Part shown: positions 27,004-36,174 of the stretch, in pieces
How positions within the stretch are numbered: the first letter of the stretch is position 1
Layout: every line of letters begins with the position of its first letter
NCBI RefSeq assembly: GCF_017355835.1
Contig: NZ_JAFEWF010000001.1
Span: 248,001-312,000 of the forward strand
Length of the DNA: 64,000 nt
Direction of reading: 5' to 3'
Source: Desertivirga brevis
GTDB taxonomy: Bacteria; Bacteroidota; Bacteroidia; Sphingobacteriales; Sphingobacteriaceae
The notes under the pieces: generated by a model
Told to the model about the DNA's origin: nothing
What the model saw: the letters and a program-made list of their open reading frames with translations, nothing else
Database searches by the model: none
Position numbers and translations under genes: made by a program

Positions 27004-27561
27004 TTATTCTTTTATAGCATCCCACACCAACCGCAATTGTCTTTGTAAATGTGTCGGGTCATTTTTCTTTCCCTCGCTCTGCATCCATCTTACATAAGTA
27101 GTGATAGTACCGGCAAGGAAATGAAGTAAGGCATTCAGGTCCATATCTTTGATTATTCCGTCCTTTTGGCCTTGTTGTAACAGATCAATCACATCCATAA
27201 AATCTTGCTGACCTGCTTTTCGTGTATTCTCTGTTATTAGCGGGGAGCTATGGAACTGATCCATAAAAGCAAAACAATCCGGGTAATTAAAATAAAAGTT
27301 TACCAAGCCTCCGTAAAAGTTGAAAAACCGTGCTTTTAATGAAGTTTGGTTATTCACCGTTTCAGCTATCAAATGGATTTTAGATCGCTTAATATAAAGG
27401 TAGATCTCATTTATTAAATCCTCTTTAGTTGCAAAATAGTTGTAAATAGTACCCATACCAGTATTGGCAGCTTTGGCGATAGCCGACATTGGCGTTGCCT
27501 GCACCCCGCGTTCTGTAAGTAAACGCATTGCAGCTATAATGATTTGTTCCTTCTTATCCAC
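27004..27561 (-). CDS. TetR/AcrR-family transcriptional repressor
   Basis: A DNA-binding repressor of about 185 residues. The N-terminal helix-turn-helix is DKKEQIIIAAMRLLTERGVQATPMSAIAKAANTGMGTIYNYFATKEDL split over residues 2-48; the C-terminal ligand domain is helical and variable. I propose the GTG at 27561 as the start: an upstream ATG at 27618 would add 19 unrelated residues and lies upstream of a perfect promoter. With the GTG start the mRNA has almost no leader. The gene lies upstream of the MBL hydrolase gene, and matching dyads in both upstream regions suggest self-control and control of that gene. Confidence 0.85.
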   Translation of the reverse strand: MDKKEQIIIAAMRLLTERGVQATPMSAIAKAANTGMGTIYNYFATKEDLINEIYLYIKRSKIHLIAETVNNQTSLKARFFNFYGGLVNFYFNYPDCFAFMDQFHSSPLITENTRKAGQQDFMDVIDLLQQGQKDGIIKDMDLNALLHFLAGTITTYVRWMQSEGKKNDPTHLQRQLRLVWDAIKE

Positions 27562-27566
27562 TGCGA

Positions 27567-27597
27567 CAAAGGTATAACTTGGAATGGATATTCCAAA
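27567..27597 (-). promoter_or_regulatory. tetR promoter with a palindrome in its spacer
   Basis: On the minus strand TTTG (27597-27594), exactly 19 bases, then TACCTTTG (27574-27567) is a perfect Bacteroidota promoter. The spacer holds TGGAAT-N4-ATTCCA (27580-27595), a likely autoregulatory operator. The GTG start follows the -7 box by five bases. Confidence 0.7.
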
Positions 27598-27678
27598 TTC
27601 AATAGCATTAAGTAACACTCACACTACATTTGGATATTGTGTAGTTTAGTTCATAGCTTTATAAATCCAATTTCAAGT

Positions 27679-30195
27679 ATGAACCTAAGTTTCTATACCC
27701 TTGCAATAACAGTATTTGCCTTAGTGACTGGCCCAATAAGCGGTTCTGCCGCTAAATCCCGGCAAGTAGCAAATTTCCGGCCGGGTAATTCCTCATTTAA
27801 CGATGTTATTAAAACAATTAAATATCAGGGAAGAACTATTCACTTGAATGAGCGGGCTTTATATCTAAATCCAAAGCTTAATGAATCGCAGTTAGGTCTT
27901 TTTGCTTTTCGAACCTTACAGGATGTTGTCAAGTTTGCGAAGGACGGAACCGAAGAGCGGCCTACAGTGATCTATATGGAGCCAGACGTGTATTGGACGG
28001 ATGACCCAAAGGGCGACAACAGGGAGAATAAATTGATAGGCCTTATTATTCCTCAGTCTAATATTACCTTGATTGGCTTATCGAAAAATCCTGAGCATAC
28101 AATTATCGCAGGCAACAGGGGACAAATGGCTGGGGCAATAGGAAATTGGAATACCCTTGGTGTAGGAGACGGCTTTAAGGCTTATAACATTACTTTCGGC
28201 AATTACTGTAATGAGGATCTGGTTTACCCTTTAGATCCTTCTAAGAACCTTCCCAAGCGTCAATCTACTATTACTCAGGCCCAGGTATTAACTAAGGCTC
28301 ATAACGGTAAGATGGATAAATGGATATTTGACAATTGCAGATTCATCAGCTATCTTAATACTTTCGCGGCCGGTAATCAACCTCATCGCACTTACTATAA
28401 AAATTGCTTCTTACAATGTACAGATGATGCGGTTGGCTCAGGAGATTATAGTGTATTTGACAGATGCAGTTTCCGGTTCTATGCAAATCATCCTTCCTGG
28501 GGAGGGTCGCGTGTCCTTCAGGCCTATCTCGGCTGTAGGTTTGAAACAGTATTACGCGATCCCGGGGCTAACTCAACTATCTACTTTGCAAAGAATAATA
28601 ATGTTTTTGCAGTAATTGATGCGAGGTTTGAAGGGAATGCCACTGCATTAGGGTGGACAGATGTTACTCAGGATCACGTAAGGCATTATGTTTACAATAA
28701 TACCCTTAACGGGAAGATCGTTCAAATAAGTCCTTCTAAACCCGAACTTTCTGTTCAATTAAAAGGAGGTAGTCTGGCTGCTTTTAAGGTGGGTGAGGAG
28801 TACAATATTTACAATTTATTGAGAGGAAATGACGACTGGGATCCCGCCGGTCAGAAGGATCGTTTGTCGGATTTCAAAGATATTCCATTCCGTATGGAGC
28901 TAACAACAGATAAGGCTAAGTTAAAAGGTGCAGATAAAGAACAAGCCACCTTATCCTACAACATCTATCCGGAACGAGTAAGGAAGAACACCACTTTGAA
29001 GTGGACAGTTAGCGATTCAAAGCTGTTATCGCTGCGGCAAAATATAAACGGTACCATTACCGTGGCCGCAACAAACAGCAGCGACAGTACCCGGCGGGCC
29101 TTCGTAAAAGCGGAAACCGAGCAGGGAATTCAAGCATTGGTTTATTTTGATATAAGCGGAATTGCACAGGAAGCGCCGTCTTTCAAAAAGAAACCGGAGA
29201 TCAAAGGTCCGGAAGCCGGGATACTTTCTCTTAGTTATGATTTAAATTTAAATAACCGTAGAGATAATTCCCTAATCACCTGGTATAGAAGCTCTGGCAA
29301 AAATGCTATTGATTCAATTAAGGTTGGAGTAAGTACATCTACAGCTCCTTTGAAGAATTATTCCCTTTCTGCTGGTGATATTGGTTATTACCTGAATGCT
29401 GTGATTTATCCTAAACATAACACCAGCAAAACAGGGAAGCCTGTTTTTGTGCAAAGCCGAAAAATCAGTGCAAAAGATATTCTGACTTCTTCTATCACTA
29501 CTGACTTTAAAAATCTTCCTACTTCGAGGAACTCTGTGATTAAGGAGGGTTTTTGGACTGTAGACACATATCGTCCAACAGATTTAAGTAAAGAATTTGT
29601 CTGGACACCAGATGAAGGGAACGGATGGGAGTATGGTCCAGGAATGGATGCCGCCGCCGGCCGGGAAGGTTTGATGACGGTAGGCAGGGGAGCTCGTCTA
29701 CTTTATACGCAGTCGGGAAGACTTAAAGATATGACCCTGATTTTGAAATTAAGTCCACATAAAGCTGCAGGACAGGGATTTGGCAGCGCAACCGGACAGT
29801 ACCTGGATATTTATACTAAATACGACACGAAAAGCCAGAGCGGATACGGACTACGAATTGAACGTACACCAAAATTTGGTAACGGCGTACAGTTTACACT
29901 ATATAAGTTCAGTAAGGGGGTAGGTACCGCCATCTCAGACAGTCAATACTCCTCGGTTTTTTTACCCGGATGCAAGGTGGAACTTAGCACTGGCGGCGAC
30001 ATCCTTAGCGCAAGAGTAAGCACCAGCAGTCCACAGCAGCAGGGTCAAAAAGAAGCAGGCCTTGCACATAGCGTAAGTCTTGAAGCAAAGGTTGAACCGA
30101 ATGAATTTGGTGGCTTTGGTGTTCAACATACTGGCAGTACTGGAGGAGCCAGCAGGATAATGCTTGAAGGTCTGGAGGTGACTTACAAGGACTGA
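27679..30195 (+). CDS. Secreted pectinesterase-like beta-helix protein with altered active site
   Basis: About 838 residues with a signal peptide at the ATG at 27679; the upstream TTG at 27637 is unlikely. The first ~370 residues form a right-handed beta-helix resembling carbohydrate esterase family 8: FDNCRFISYLNTF, HRTYYKNCFLQCTDDAVGSGDYSVFDRCSF. In active CE8 enzymes the first motif is QDTL with a catalytic Asp; here it reads LNT. The second motif keeps an Asp (TDDAV), and the family's GRPW Arg motif is not seen. The remaining ~480 residues are Ig-like and jelly-roll-like modules. It may bind or modify a plant or matrix polysaccharide, but esterase activity is doubtful. Confidence 0.65.
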   Translation: MNLSFYTLAITVFALVTGPISGSAAKSRQVANFRPGNSSFNDVIKTIKYQGRTIHLNERALYLNPKLNESQLGLFAFRTLQDVVKFAKDGTEERPTVIYMEPDVYWTDDPKGDNRENKLIGLIIPQSNITLIGLSKNPEHTIIAGNRGQMAGAIGNWNTLGVGDGFKAYNITFGNYCNEDLVYPLDPSKNLPKRQSTITQAQVLTKAHNGKMDKWIFDNCRFISYLNTFAAGNQPHRTYYKNCFLQCTDDAVGSGDYSVFDRCSFRFYANHPSWGGSRVLQAYLGCRFETVLRDPGANSTIYFAKNNNVFAVIDARFEGNATALGWTDVTQDHVRHYVYNNTLNGKIVQISPSKPELSVQLKGGSLAAFKVGEEYNIYNLLRGNDDWDPAGQKDRLSDFKDIPFRMELTTDKAKLKGADKEQATLSYNIYPERVRKNTTLKWTVSDSKLLSLRQNINGTITVAATNSSDSTRRAFVKAETEQGIQALVYFDISGIAQEAPSFKKKPEIKGPEAGILSLSYDLNLNNRRDNSLITWYRSSGKNAIDSIKVGVSTSTAPLKNYSLSAGDIGYYLNAVIYPKHNTSKTGKPVFVQSRKISAKDILTSSITTDFKNLPTSRNSVIKEGFWTVDTYRPTDLSKEFVWTPDEGNGWEYGPGMDAAAGREGLMTVGRGARLLYTQSGRLKDMTLILKLSPHKAAGQGFGSATGQYLDIYTKYDTKSQSGYGLRIERTPKFGNGVQFTLYKFSKGVGTAISDSQYSSVFLPGCKVELSTGGDILSARVSTSSPQQQGQKEAGLAHSVSLEAKVEPNEFGGFGVQHTGSTGGASRIMLEGLEVTYKD

Positions 30196-30222
30196 AGAGA
30201 GGAAATCATTAAAATACCTTAA

Positions 30223-30801
30223 CTAAAACTGCTTCGGTCTTTGTTTCTTTGCAGCAAGCTCGGCTACTTCTCTGACTCGCTTTTCGCGGGTTTCTGGCCT
30301 TTTGGCTACTGCAACCCATTGCAGGATCATTTTCCTGACAGACTTGCTCAAGGTAATAAAATACTCCTTTGATCCTGGGTTACTTTCAAATTGACGTTCT
30401 AATTCAGCGGGAATTAGCAATTCTTCAACTTCGTCCAGAATGGTCCAGGATCCATTCTCTTTTGCAGTTTCGATCGCTTTGTAGCCAGCTTCGGTCATTA
30501 AACCTTCATTAATCAATTGCTCAACCTTAGCTTTATTGATTTTAGACCATGCACTTCGTGCCTTTCGAGGGCAGAAAAATTGAATAAAACTTTCCTTATC
30601 GATTGATTTCCTAATACTGTCTATCCAGCCGAAGCAAAGTGCTTCGTCAACCGCTTCACTCCATGAAATGCTCGGCTTATTTGTATTTTTTCTATACTGC
30701 AATATCCATACAGCCTCTTTTGATTTATGATTTTCTTTTAACCACTCTCGCCATTCCTGTCTGCTGGCCGGATAAAAAGTTTCGACGGGAGTTTCCTTCA
30801 C
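30223..30801 (-). CDS. YdeI/OmpD-associated family protein
   Basis: This soluble protein of about 193 residues belongs to the YdeI family (bacteriocin-protection group). Landmarks are ETFYPASRQEWREWLKENH, SISWSEAVDEALCFGWIDSIRK, FCPRKARSAWSKINKAKVEQL and the C-terminal RPETREKRVREVAELAAKK. I prefer the GTG at 30801, which begins directly before KETPVETFYP as in homologues; an open frame continues to a GTG at 30873 next to the stop of the upstream gene. The molecular function is not established. It is probably cotranscribed with the DUF6933 gene. Confidence 0.85.
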   Translation of the reverse strand: MKETPVETFYPASRQEWREWLKENHKSKEAVWILQYRKNTNKPSISWSEAVDEALCFGWIDSIRKSIDKESFIQFFCPRKARSAWSKINKAKVEQLINEGLMTEAGYKAIETAKENGSWTILDEVEELLIPAELERQFESNPGSKEYFITLSKSVRKMILQWVAVAKRPETREKRVREVAELAAKKQRPKQF

Positions 30802-30872
30802 TTGAATATAATGGAATTTTATTGATGCATTCTGCCGGCAATCAGGAAAATTAGATTTTAGAATATAAAGCA

Positions 30873-31397
30873 CTATAGATTTACCATGGCTTTCATATCT
30901 TCAATGGGCCAACCATATGCTCGTTTACCTGATCTTCCCGCCCCAACAGGTATCTGATTAAGTCTGCTATTTAAAACTGGTAGATCGGGTTGATCTTCAT
31001 CCGAATATTCCAATTGCCCTTTAAATTGGAATATAAACTCGTTCAGCGTACCAATTGCTTTTTTATCGTTATTCGTTTTGGAGAAAGTTAAAGGAAGTAG
31101 TCGGCTTAAGATAACAAGGGAAGAGTCTTCATAAATAATTTTATCAAAAACTAATTGCTCTAAAAGTCTTTGAAGAAATATATTTTCCAGGTTCTTTAAA
31201 TCCGCTTTTTTAATGGGAGGAATAAGTACAGCATAATAAGTTTTACTATTGACAAACATTAAATACTTCTTCCTTTGATAATAAAAGAGATGACCGTTCC
31301 AATTTCCAAATTGAGCTTCATTTACCTCGGGAGGGGTAGAGAGCTTTTCTTTTCCTAAGAAATCCGCTAGTTTGCCGGAACAATAGATCGTTGTCAT
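30873..31397 (-). CDS. DUF6933 family protein
   Basis: From the ATG at 31397 the protein has 174 residues. It starts MTTIYCSGKLADFLG, then has QFGNWNGHLFYYQRKKYLMFVNSKTYYAVLIPPIKK, which fits the DUF6933 pattern (a short Cys-containing N-terminus followed by paired strands with GNW and a xFVN motif). The C-terminus (LPVLNSRLNQIPVG, YGWPIEDM) is also typical. The role is unknown. An upstream ATG at 31478 would add 27 hydrophobic residues that look unrelated. Confidence 0.65.
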   Translation of the reverse strand: MTTIYCSGKLADFLGKEKLSTPPEVNEAQFGNWNGHLFYYQRKKYLMFVNSKTYYAVLIPPIKKADLKNLENIFLQRLLEQLVFDKIIYEDSSLVILSRLLPLTFSKTNNDKKAIGTLNEFIFQFKGQLEYSDEDQPDLPVLNSRLNQIPVGAGRSGKRAYGWPIEDMKAMVNL

Positions 31398-31610
31398 TAT
31401 CTTGATAAGTACTATAAAGGTTCGTAAAGATATTTGTTGGTTTATTACCAGCAAAATTAAACAAACAGAAAGCTGCAATTGTTCGCGGTCGAGTAACGAA
31501 AGGATTAATTAGAATATATAATGTCAGCTTCAGGGTAAATATAATAGAGGCAAAAACTACTACTTGTATCGTTATTGAATTTCCCCTCGTCATAGAGTAA
31601 ATTAAAATTG

Positions 31611-32750
31611 ATGAGATACTATTTTCTTCTATTTATCTATCTGATAGCTTTCACATCCTGTAAAAAAGATAAAGACAATGTTAAAGATGACGATGTTAAA
31701 GAACTTAAAGTATTGGGCTGGGCCCAAACCACTAACAACAGCAATTCTATACCCTCCCTCTGGACTGAAAGCCGGCAGCTTGACTTTCTGCCTATTCTAA
31801 ATAATGCCCATTATAAGATGTACTTCAGCCATAAGATGAACGGAAAATTAATCTACGTGGGAATTGAGGATATCCATTCTCCTGCATCATCAAAAATAGT
31901 AATGTGGAAAGGATCCTCTAAAATGATCCTTTCTGAAATAATCCTTTCTCCGGTACAACAGGAAAGAATTTTAGGTATATCTGTTGATCCTCAAAGTAAT
32001 GGCATCTTTATTCTTGCCTCTAATCTAAACAACTATTATTACTATCGAATTACTGATGGAGGGAATGAAATCATTAAAAGTTCTGTCAATGCTGGGGCTC
32101 ATGGAATTCCAGTGTATATTCAAGCTAATGGCACCGACATAAATGTCCTTACAATTACTCAGGTATATAGTGATCAGGTTACTGAAGGGAAAACAACAAT
32201 CAAGCATTTAAAGAATGATGTAGTTTATGCGACCTACGATATTCCTCTTAATGAAGAAGAGTATTTTTGGAACAATCTTATAGTGGGTTCAGCATATATT
32301 GAAAATAATGTATGCCACTTGCTGGCAGCCGCGGATCAGTCGCTAGACTACTATTATTTGAAGCTAAGCAAGAATGATCCAATAGTGCAGCGGTCTTTTC
32401 AAACTGATAATTATACACCTGCCTTCGGTGCTGAAACAGCAAGTATAAGTTCGGCAAGTGGCCTTTACGAGGATGGCAGGTTTTATGTGGCTGCCAAGAA
32501 GAGTGCAAGAGATGTTGCTTGCCTAACTATTGATGTAAGACCGGCTGTACCCACAGTGGTTAAATCGACATTAGAAGCACCTGAATCAAATACTACCTAT
32601 ACTCCCACGAAAGTGTATAAATATGACGGGGATATTTATTTAAGTGGGCTTGCTAATGACTTTGGGGTTTACTGGAAGAATGGAAAGCTGACCGTGCCGG
32701 ACAAATCAGGGTTATCGATGTCAAGAATAGGGTACATAGCTTACCATTAG
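31611..32750 (+). CDS. Lipoprotein of unknown function
   Basis: The 379-residue lipoprotein starts MRYYFLLFIYLIAF and has lipobox FTSC followed by KKDKDN. The body is beta-rich with repeats of the pattern IPSLWTESRQLDFLP and GDIYLSGLANDFGVYWKNGKL, reminiscent of propeller proteins that end with a WKNG blade. I recognise no named domain. It is a single gene upstream of the PAS kinase gene, separated by about 90 bases. Confidence 0.62.
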   Translation: MRYYFLLFIYLIAFTSCKKDKDNVKDDDVKELKVLGWAQTTNNSNSIPSLWTESRQLDFLPILNNAHYKMYFSHKMNGKLIYVGIEDIHSPASSKIVMWKGSSKMILSEIILSPVQQERILGISVDPQSNGIFILASNLNNYYYYRITDGGNEIIKSSVNAGAHGIPVYIQANGTDINVLTITQVYSDQVTEGKTTIKHLKNDVVYATYDIPLNEEEYFWNNLIVGSAYIENNVCHLLAAADQSLDYYYLKLSKNDPIVQRSFQTDNYTPAFGAETASISSASGLYEDGRFYVAAKKSARDVACLTIDVRPAVPTVVKSTLEAPESNTTYTPTKVYKYDGDIYLSGLANDFGVYWKNGKLTVPDKSGLSMSRIGYIAYH

Positions 32751-32838
32751 TTAAAAGTTTGTTCTGATTTGACTCTTTATCCAAGATTTCTCGAATCATG
32801 TTAAAACACGTAAATTAGGAGGCACTTATTTTTAGACT

Positions 32839-35043
32839 TTGGACATCGAAAGCTTTAATTCAATTATCAACCAGTTACCACTTCCTTTTATTGTTTATAC
32901 TGGCACCGACTTAAAAATAGAGTTAATAAGTGGTGAGGCAAAAGACCTATTAGACCTTAAGTATTCATGGGAGGGCTCAAATTTTATTGACCTCTTTGCT
33001 GGAAGCAGCAGCGACCAGGTAGAAAGTTCTTTACATGCAGCAATGGAAACGGGTAAAGAACTTAAACAAGAAGCAATAGCATTAGAGATTAAGGAAGGTG
33101 ATAGTACACGTCACCTTTACCTCAATGTACAAAATAGGCCATTAAAGCTTGAAGATGGAACAGTGTATGGTGTTTTGCAGGTGCTGAGTAAGGCCAGCCA
33201 GCCTAAACAAGAATACAATCCTGCAATGAATGATCATCGCCGGCTGATTGCCTTGGTTGAAAATAGTAGCGACCTCATTGGGATCACTGATATGGAGGGA
33301 AATGTTATCTATCTAAACAAGGCAGGACAAATGCTTATGGGCGCATCAAGCCCCGAGGAGTGTTACCGCCCAGCAGGTGAATATCTCCTGGAAGAGGAAC
33401 ATTCAAAGTTGCGTTTGGAAATGCAAGCCTCAATGAAATCGAGGGGGATGTGGCGAGGAGAGATAAACTACAAGCATTTTAAAACCGGAGAGGCAATCCT
33501 TTGTGATCTTAACGCTTTTGTAATAGTCGACCCGGTAAGCGGAGAAGCAATCGGAATGGCTTCTGTTACCCGGGATCTAAGGCCTACTTTGGCCGCAAGG
33601 AAGGAGCAGCAGAAATTGCTAACTCTGGTTGAGAATAGTGGCGATTTGATGTCGGTCCTGGAACCTACGGGGTATAATTCGTATCTAAATAAAGCCGGAC
33701 GGGAAATGTTGGGTTTTGAGTCCGACGAGCAAGTTGTGTCTACACCAATCTCAAACCTCCACAGCGCTGAACATTTTCTTGAAGTAAGTCAGAAAGTGTT
33801 ACCAGCCCTTGAAAATTTTGGTCGCTGGGAGGGACAGATGATTGTCCGGCACTTGCAAACGGGAGAGGAGTTCCCCGTATTCAATAAATCTATCAGAATT
33901 GATGATCCTAAAACAGGTAAAATGCTTGCCGTAGGAGCACTAATGCGGGATATGCGTCCTGAACTAGCGGCCCAACAGGCCCTTGCTGATAGTGAAAGGC
34001 TTTTCCGCGAAATTACCACAGCTGCACCTGCTGGTTTGTGGATGTGCGATACAGAACAAAAACTTACCTATGTAAATAGGATCTGGGAAGAATGGACAGG
34101 TAAAACTTTTGATCAGCAAGTAGGGGAATTGGTTTGCGATACGGTTATTTTATCAGACAGAGCCTCAGCTGAGTCCAAATTCAGGGAGGATTTTGAAAGG
34201 CGTAGCTTTCATCAAAGCCAGTTTCGTATCTCGAATGGCTCCACTACACGCTGGATTATAAGAACAGGAAATCCCCACTATTCAGCAAAGGGAGAGTTTT
34301 TGGGTTATGTTGGTGCTTGTGTGGATATTACGGAATTGAAACAGCTTCAGGAACAAAAGGACCAATTTCTGGGGATTGCAAGTCACGAACTAAAAACTCC
34401 TGTCACAAGTATCAAAGCATACACGCAGGTACTTGAATCCATGTTACGAGATAGTGGAGATCTCAAGAAGGCTGATATGGTAAAGAGGATGGATGTACAG
34501 GTAAATCGTTTAATAAACCTTATTGGCGACTTATTAGATGTGACCAAGATCCAGACAGGCAAGTTACAGTTTAATGACCAGGAGTTCGACTTCAACCAGA
34601 TGGTAGAGGAACTAGTGGAAGATTTAGCGCGTACTAGTCCAAAGCACCAGATCGTTACTCACCTTGAAGAAACTGGAGCAGTATATGCCGATAAAGAACG
34701 AATAGGGCAGGTGGTAACTAATTTGATAACCAATGCCATTAAGTATTCACCAAATGCTGATAGAATTGAGGTCTATAGCAGACTTGATAATAATAAGGTT
34801 CGCCTTTGTGTTCAGGATTTCGGAATAGGAATACCAAAAGAGAAAAAAGACCGGGTATTTGAACAATTCTACCGTGTTAGCGGCGACGAACAACACACAT
34901 TTCCAGGCTTGGGCTTAGGTCTTTTTATTTCGTCTGAGATCGTAAAACGCGAAGGTGGAGAAATTTGGGTAACCAGTGCGGAAGGAAAGGGTTCTACCTT
35001 TTGCTTTTCAATACCTGCCCACAATACCAATGAAAATAAATAA
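32839..35043 (+). CDS. Multi-PAS soluble sensor histidine kinase
   Basis: A 734-residue kinase without transmembrane helices, hence a cytoplasmic sensor. About four PAS-like domains lie at roughly 1-115, 130-255, 258-380 and 385-500, followed by HisKA with the phosphorylated His516 in SHELKTP and a HATPase_c domain (about 610-728) with N box NLITNAIKYS and G boxes DFGIGI and GLGLGL. No ATG precedes the first PAS domain; the start is TTG at 32839, which lies in an imperfect -7-like sequence. The receiver-protein gene begins four bases after its stop, so the two form a two-component pair. Confidence 0.9.
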   Translation: MDIESFNSIINQLPLPFIVYTGTDLKIELISGEAKDLLDLKYSWEGSNFIDLFAGSSSDQVESSLHAAMETGKELKQEAIALEIKEGDSTRHLYLNVQNRPLKLEDGTVYGVLQVLSKASQPKQEYNPAMNDHRRLIALVENSSDLIGITDMEGNVIYLNKAGQMLMGASSPEECYRPAGEYLLEEEHSKLRLEMQASMKSRGMWRGEINYKHFKTGEAILCDLNAFVIVDPVSGEAIGMASVTRDLRPTLAARKEQQKLLTLVENSGDLMSVLEPTGYNSYLNKAGREMLGFESDEQVVSTPISNLHSAEHFLEVSQKVLPALENFGRWEGQMIVRHLQTGEEFPVFNKSIRIDDPKTGKMLAVGALMRDMRPELAAQQALADSERLFREITTAAPAGLWMCDTEQKLTYVNRIWEEWTGKTFDQQVGELVCDTVILSDRASAESKFREDFERRSFHQSQFRISNGSTTRWIIRTGNPHYSAKGEFLGYVGACVDITELKQLQEQKDQFLGIASHELKTPVTSIKAYTQVLESMLRDSGDLKKADMVKRMDVQVNRLINLIGDLLDVTKIQTGKLQFNDQEFDFNQMVEELVEDLARTSPKHQIVTHLEETGAVYADKERIGQVVTNLITNAIKYSPNADRIEVYSRLDNNKVRLCVQDFGIGIPKEKKDRVFEQFYRVSGDEQHTFPGLGLGLFISSEIVKREGGEIWVTSAEGKGSTFCFSIPAHNTNENK

Positions 35044-35047
35044 TGAA

Positions 35048-35422
35048 ATGAATAATAGTAATATAAGAATTATGATTGCGGATGATGATCCAGGTATACT
35101 GGATTCGGTTTCGATCATGTTGGAATACCGTGGTTATGATGTTCTCTTGTCTTCAATAAATACACTCGAGGCGGTTAAACAAGAATTACCAGATCTACTA
35201 CTCCTTGACATTTGGATGTCTGGGCAGGACGGGATAGATATCTGCAAAGCTTTAAAGGCAGATGAAAAAACCAAAGAATTACCTGTCTTAATGATCTCAG
35301 CCAGCCGTGATATTGAAGGCTCGGCAAGGAATGCAGGGGCGGATGATTTCCTTGCAAAGCCGTTCGAAATGAATCAACTTTTCGCCAAAATGGAGACTTT
35401 ATTAAAAACAGTAAAGCATTAA
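35048..35422 (+). CDS. Single-domain response regulator
   Basis: About 124 residues with only a receiver domain: the acidic pocket IADDD, phosphoacceptor Asp54 in LLLLDIW, Ser in MISAS and Lys in FLAKPF. There is no output domain, so it probably acts by protein contact or passes phosphate on. It follows the PAS kinase directly and is very likely its partner. An ATG at 35030 that overlaps the kinase end would add six residues (KINNEM region). Confidence 0.92.
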   Translation: MNNSNIRIMIADDDPGILDSVSIMLEYRGYDVLLSSINTLEAVKQELPDLLLLDIWMSGQDGIDICKALKADEKTKELPVLMISASRDIEGSARNAGADDFLAKPFEMNQLFAKMETLLKTVKH

Positions 35423-35439
35423 GTTGAATTTTTATAAAA

Positions 35440-35466
35440 CCGCCTATTTCCTATGAAAATAGGCGG
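35440..35466 (+). terminator. Hairpin after the two-component pair
   Basis: Ten-base perfect arms (35440-35449 and 35457-35466) flank a seven-base loop 17 bases after the receiver gene. A downstream T run is missing, so termination may be partial. Confidence 0.5.
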
Positions 35467-35564
35467 AGTTCCTGTTGCTGGTGACATTGTCAAAGAAGTC
35501 CTTCCTAACCAGTTTGCCCCGGAAAACGATAAAACTGGATCACCCAGCTGTTCATTTGTCTGCC

Positions 35565-35572
35565 TAAGTTTG
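35565..35572 (+). promoter_or_regulatory. -7 promoter box of the thioredoxin-like gene
   Basis: TAAGTTTG fits TANNTTTG exactly and lies 36 bases before the start codon at 35609. Confidence 0.45.
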
Positions 35573-35608
35573 TATTGACAATAAGGTCAAAACTCAAACA
35601 AATAAAAA

Positions 35609-35842
35609 ATGGCAAAATCAATTTTCTATCATGCTGGTTGCCCGGTATGTGTAAGCGCAGAGCAAGATATTATTAATCTGATAGGTGAGTCGAATGTGGA
35701 AGTGGTTCACCTTGGAGACGATCAAACTCGTATCACTGAGGCTGAAAAAGCTGGAATAAAATCTGTACCAGCTCTGGTAACTCCGAATGGGAATGTTTTA
35801 CACATCAATTACGGAGCATCTTTAGAAGACGTAAAAGGTTAA
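35609..35842 (+). CDS. Small thioredoxin-like protein with CPVC motif
   Basis: A cytoplasmic protein of 77 residues with a thioredoxin/glutaredoxin fold. The redox motif CPVC is at residues 11-14 (FYHAGCPVCVSA), and the cis-Pro loop is SVPALVT. It is shorter than glutaredoxins, but both active Cys and the cis-Pro are present, so a thiol-disulphide role is likely. A terminator separates it from the DUF2024 gene. Confidence 0.8.
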   Translation: MAKSIFYHAGCPVCVSAEQDIINLIGESNVEVVHLGDDQTRITEAEKAGIKSVPALVTPNGNVLHINYGASLEDVKG

Positions 35843-35857
35843 GTGTTTTACCTAATC

Positions 35858-35887
35858 GCCAGCAGTATCCTTCTGCTGGCTTAAATT
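35858..35887 (+). terminator. Intrinsic terminator after the thioredoxin-like gene
   Basis: GCCAGCAG (35858-35865) pairs with CTGCTGGC (35873-35880), followed by TTAAATTT. Confidence 0.7.
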
Positions 35888-35899
35888 TAAAATCATCAA

Positions 35900-36163
35900 A
35901 TGAAAATTTCAGTCTGGGACACCTACGTTCAAAAAAAAGATGGACAAACAATGCACTTTGACATTCTTGTACCCTCAGATATTACCAACGATGCTCTAAT
36001 CTATGAGATGGGTAAGCAGTACCTCACTACTAAGGGGCAGGAAGGGCAAGCCCTAAGCTCAAAGGAATGTCAGTACTGCCACCAGGAAATAGCTTCAGAA
36101 GAAATGGTGGATGCTATTGACAAGCAGGGCTTTTATATTATTGAGATGGAAGGTTGCAATTAA
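35900..36163 (+). CDS. DUF2024 family protein
   Basis: Eighty-seven residues match DUF2024: the start KISVWDTYVQKKDGQTMHFDILVP and the end GFYIIEMEGCN are typical. Two Cys pairs in ECQYCHQEI and the C-terminal Cys may hold a metal; this is inferred. The family function is unknown. The stop codon is 11 bases from the convergent MocR gene. Confidence 0.85.
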   Translation: MKISVWDTYVQKKDGQTMHFDILVPSDITNDALIYEMGKQYLTTKGQEGQALSSKECQYCHQEIASEEMVDAIDKQGFYIIEMEGCN

Positions 36164-36174
36164 TAATAAAGCTT

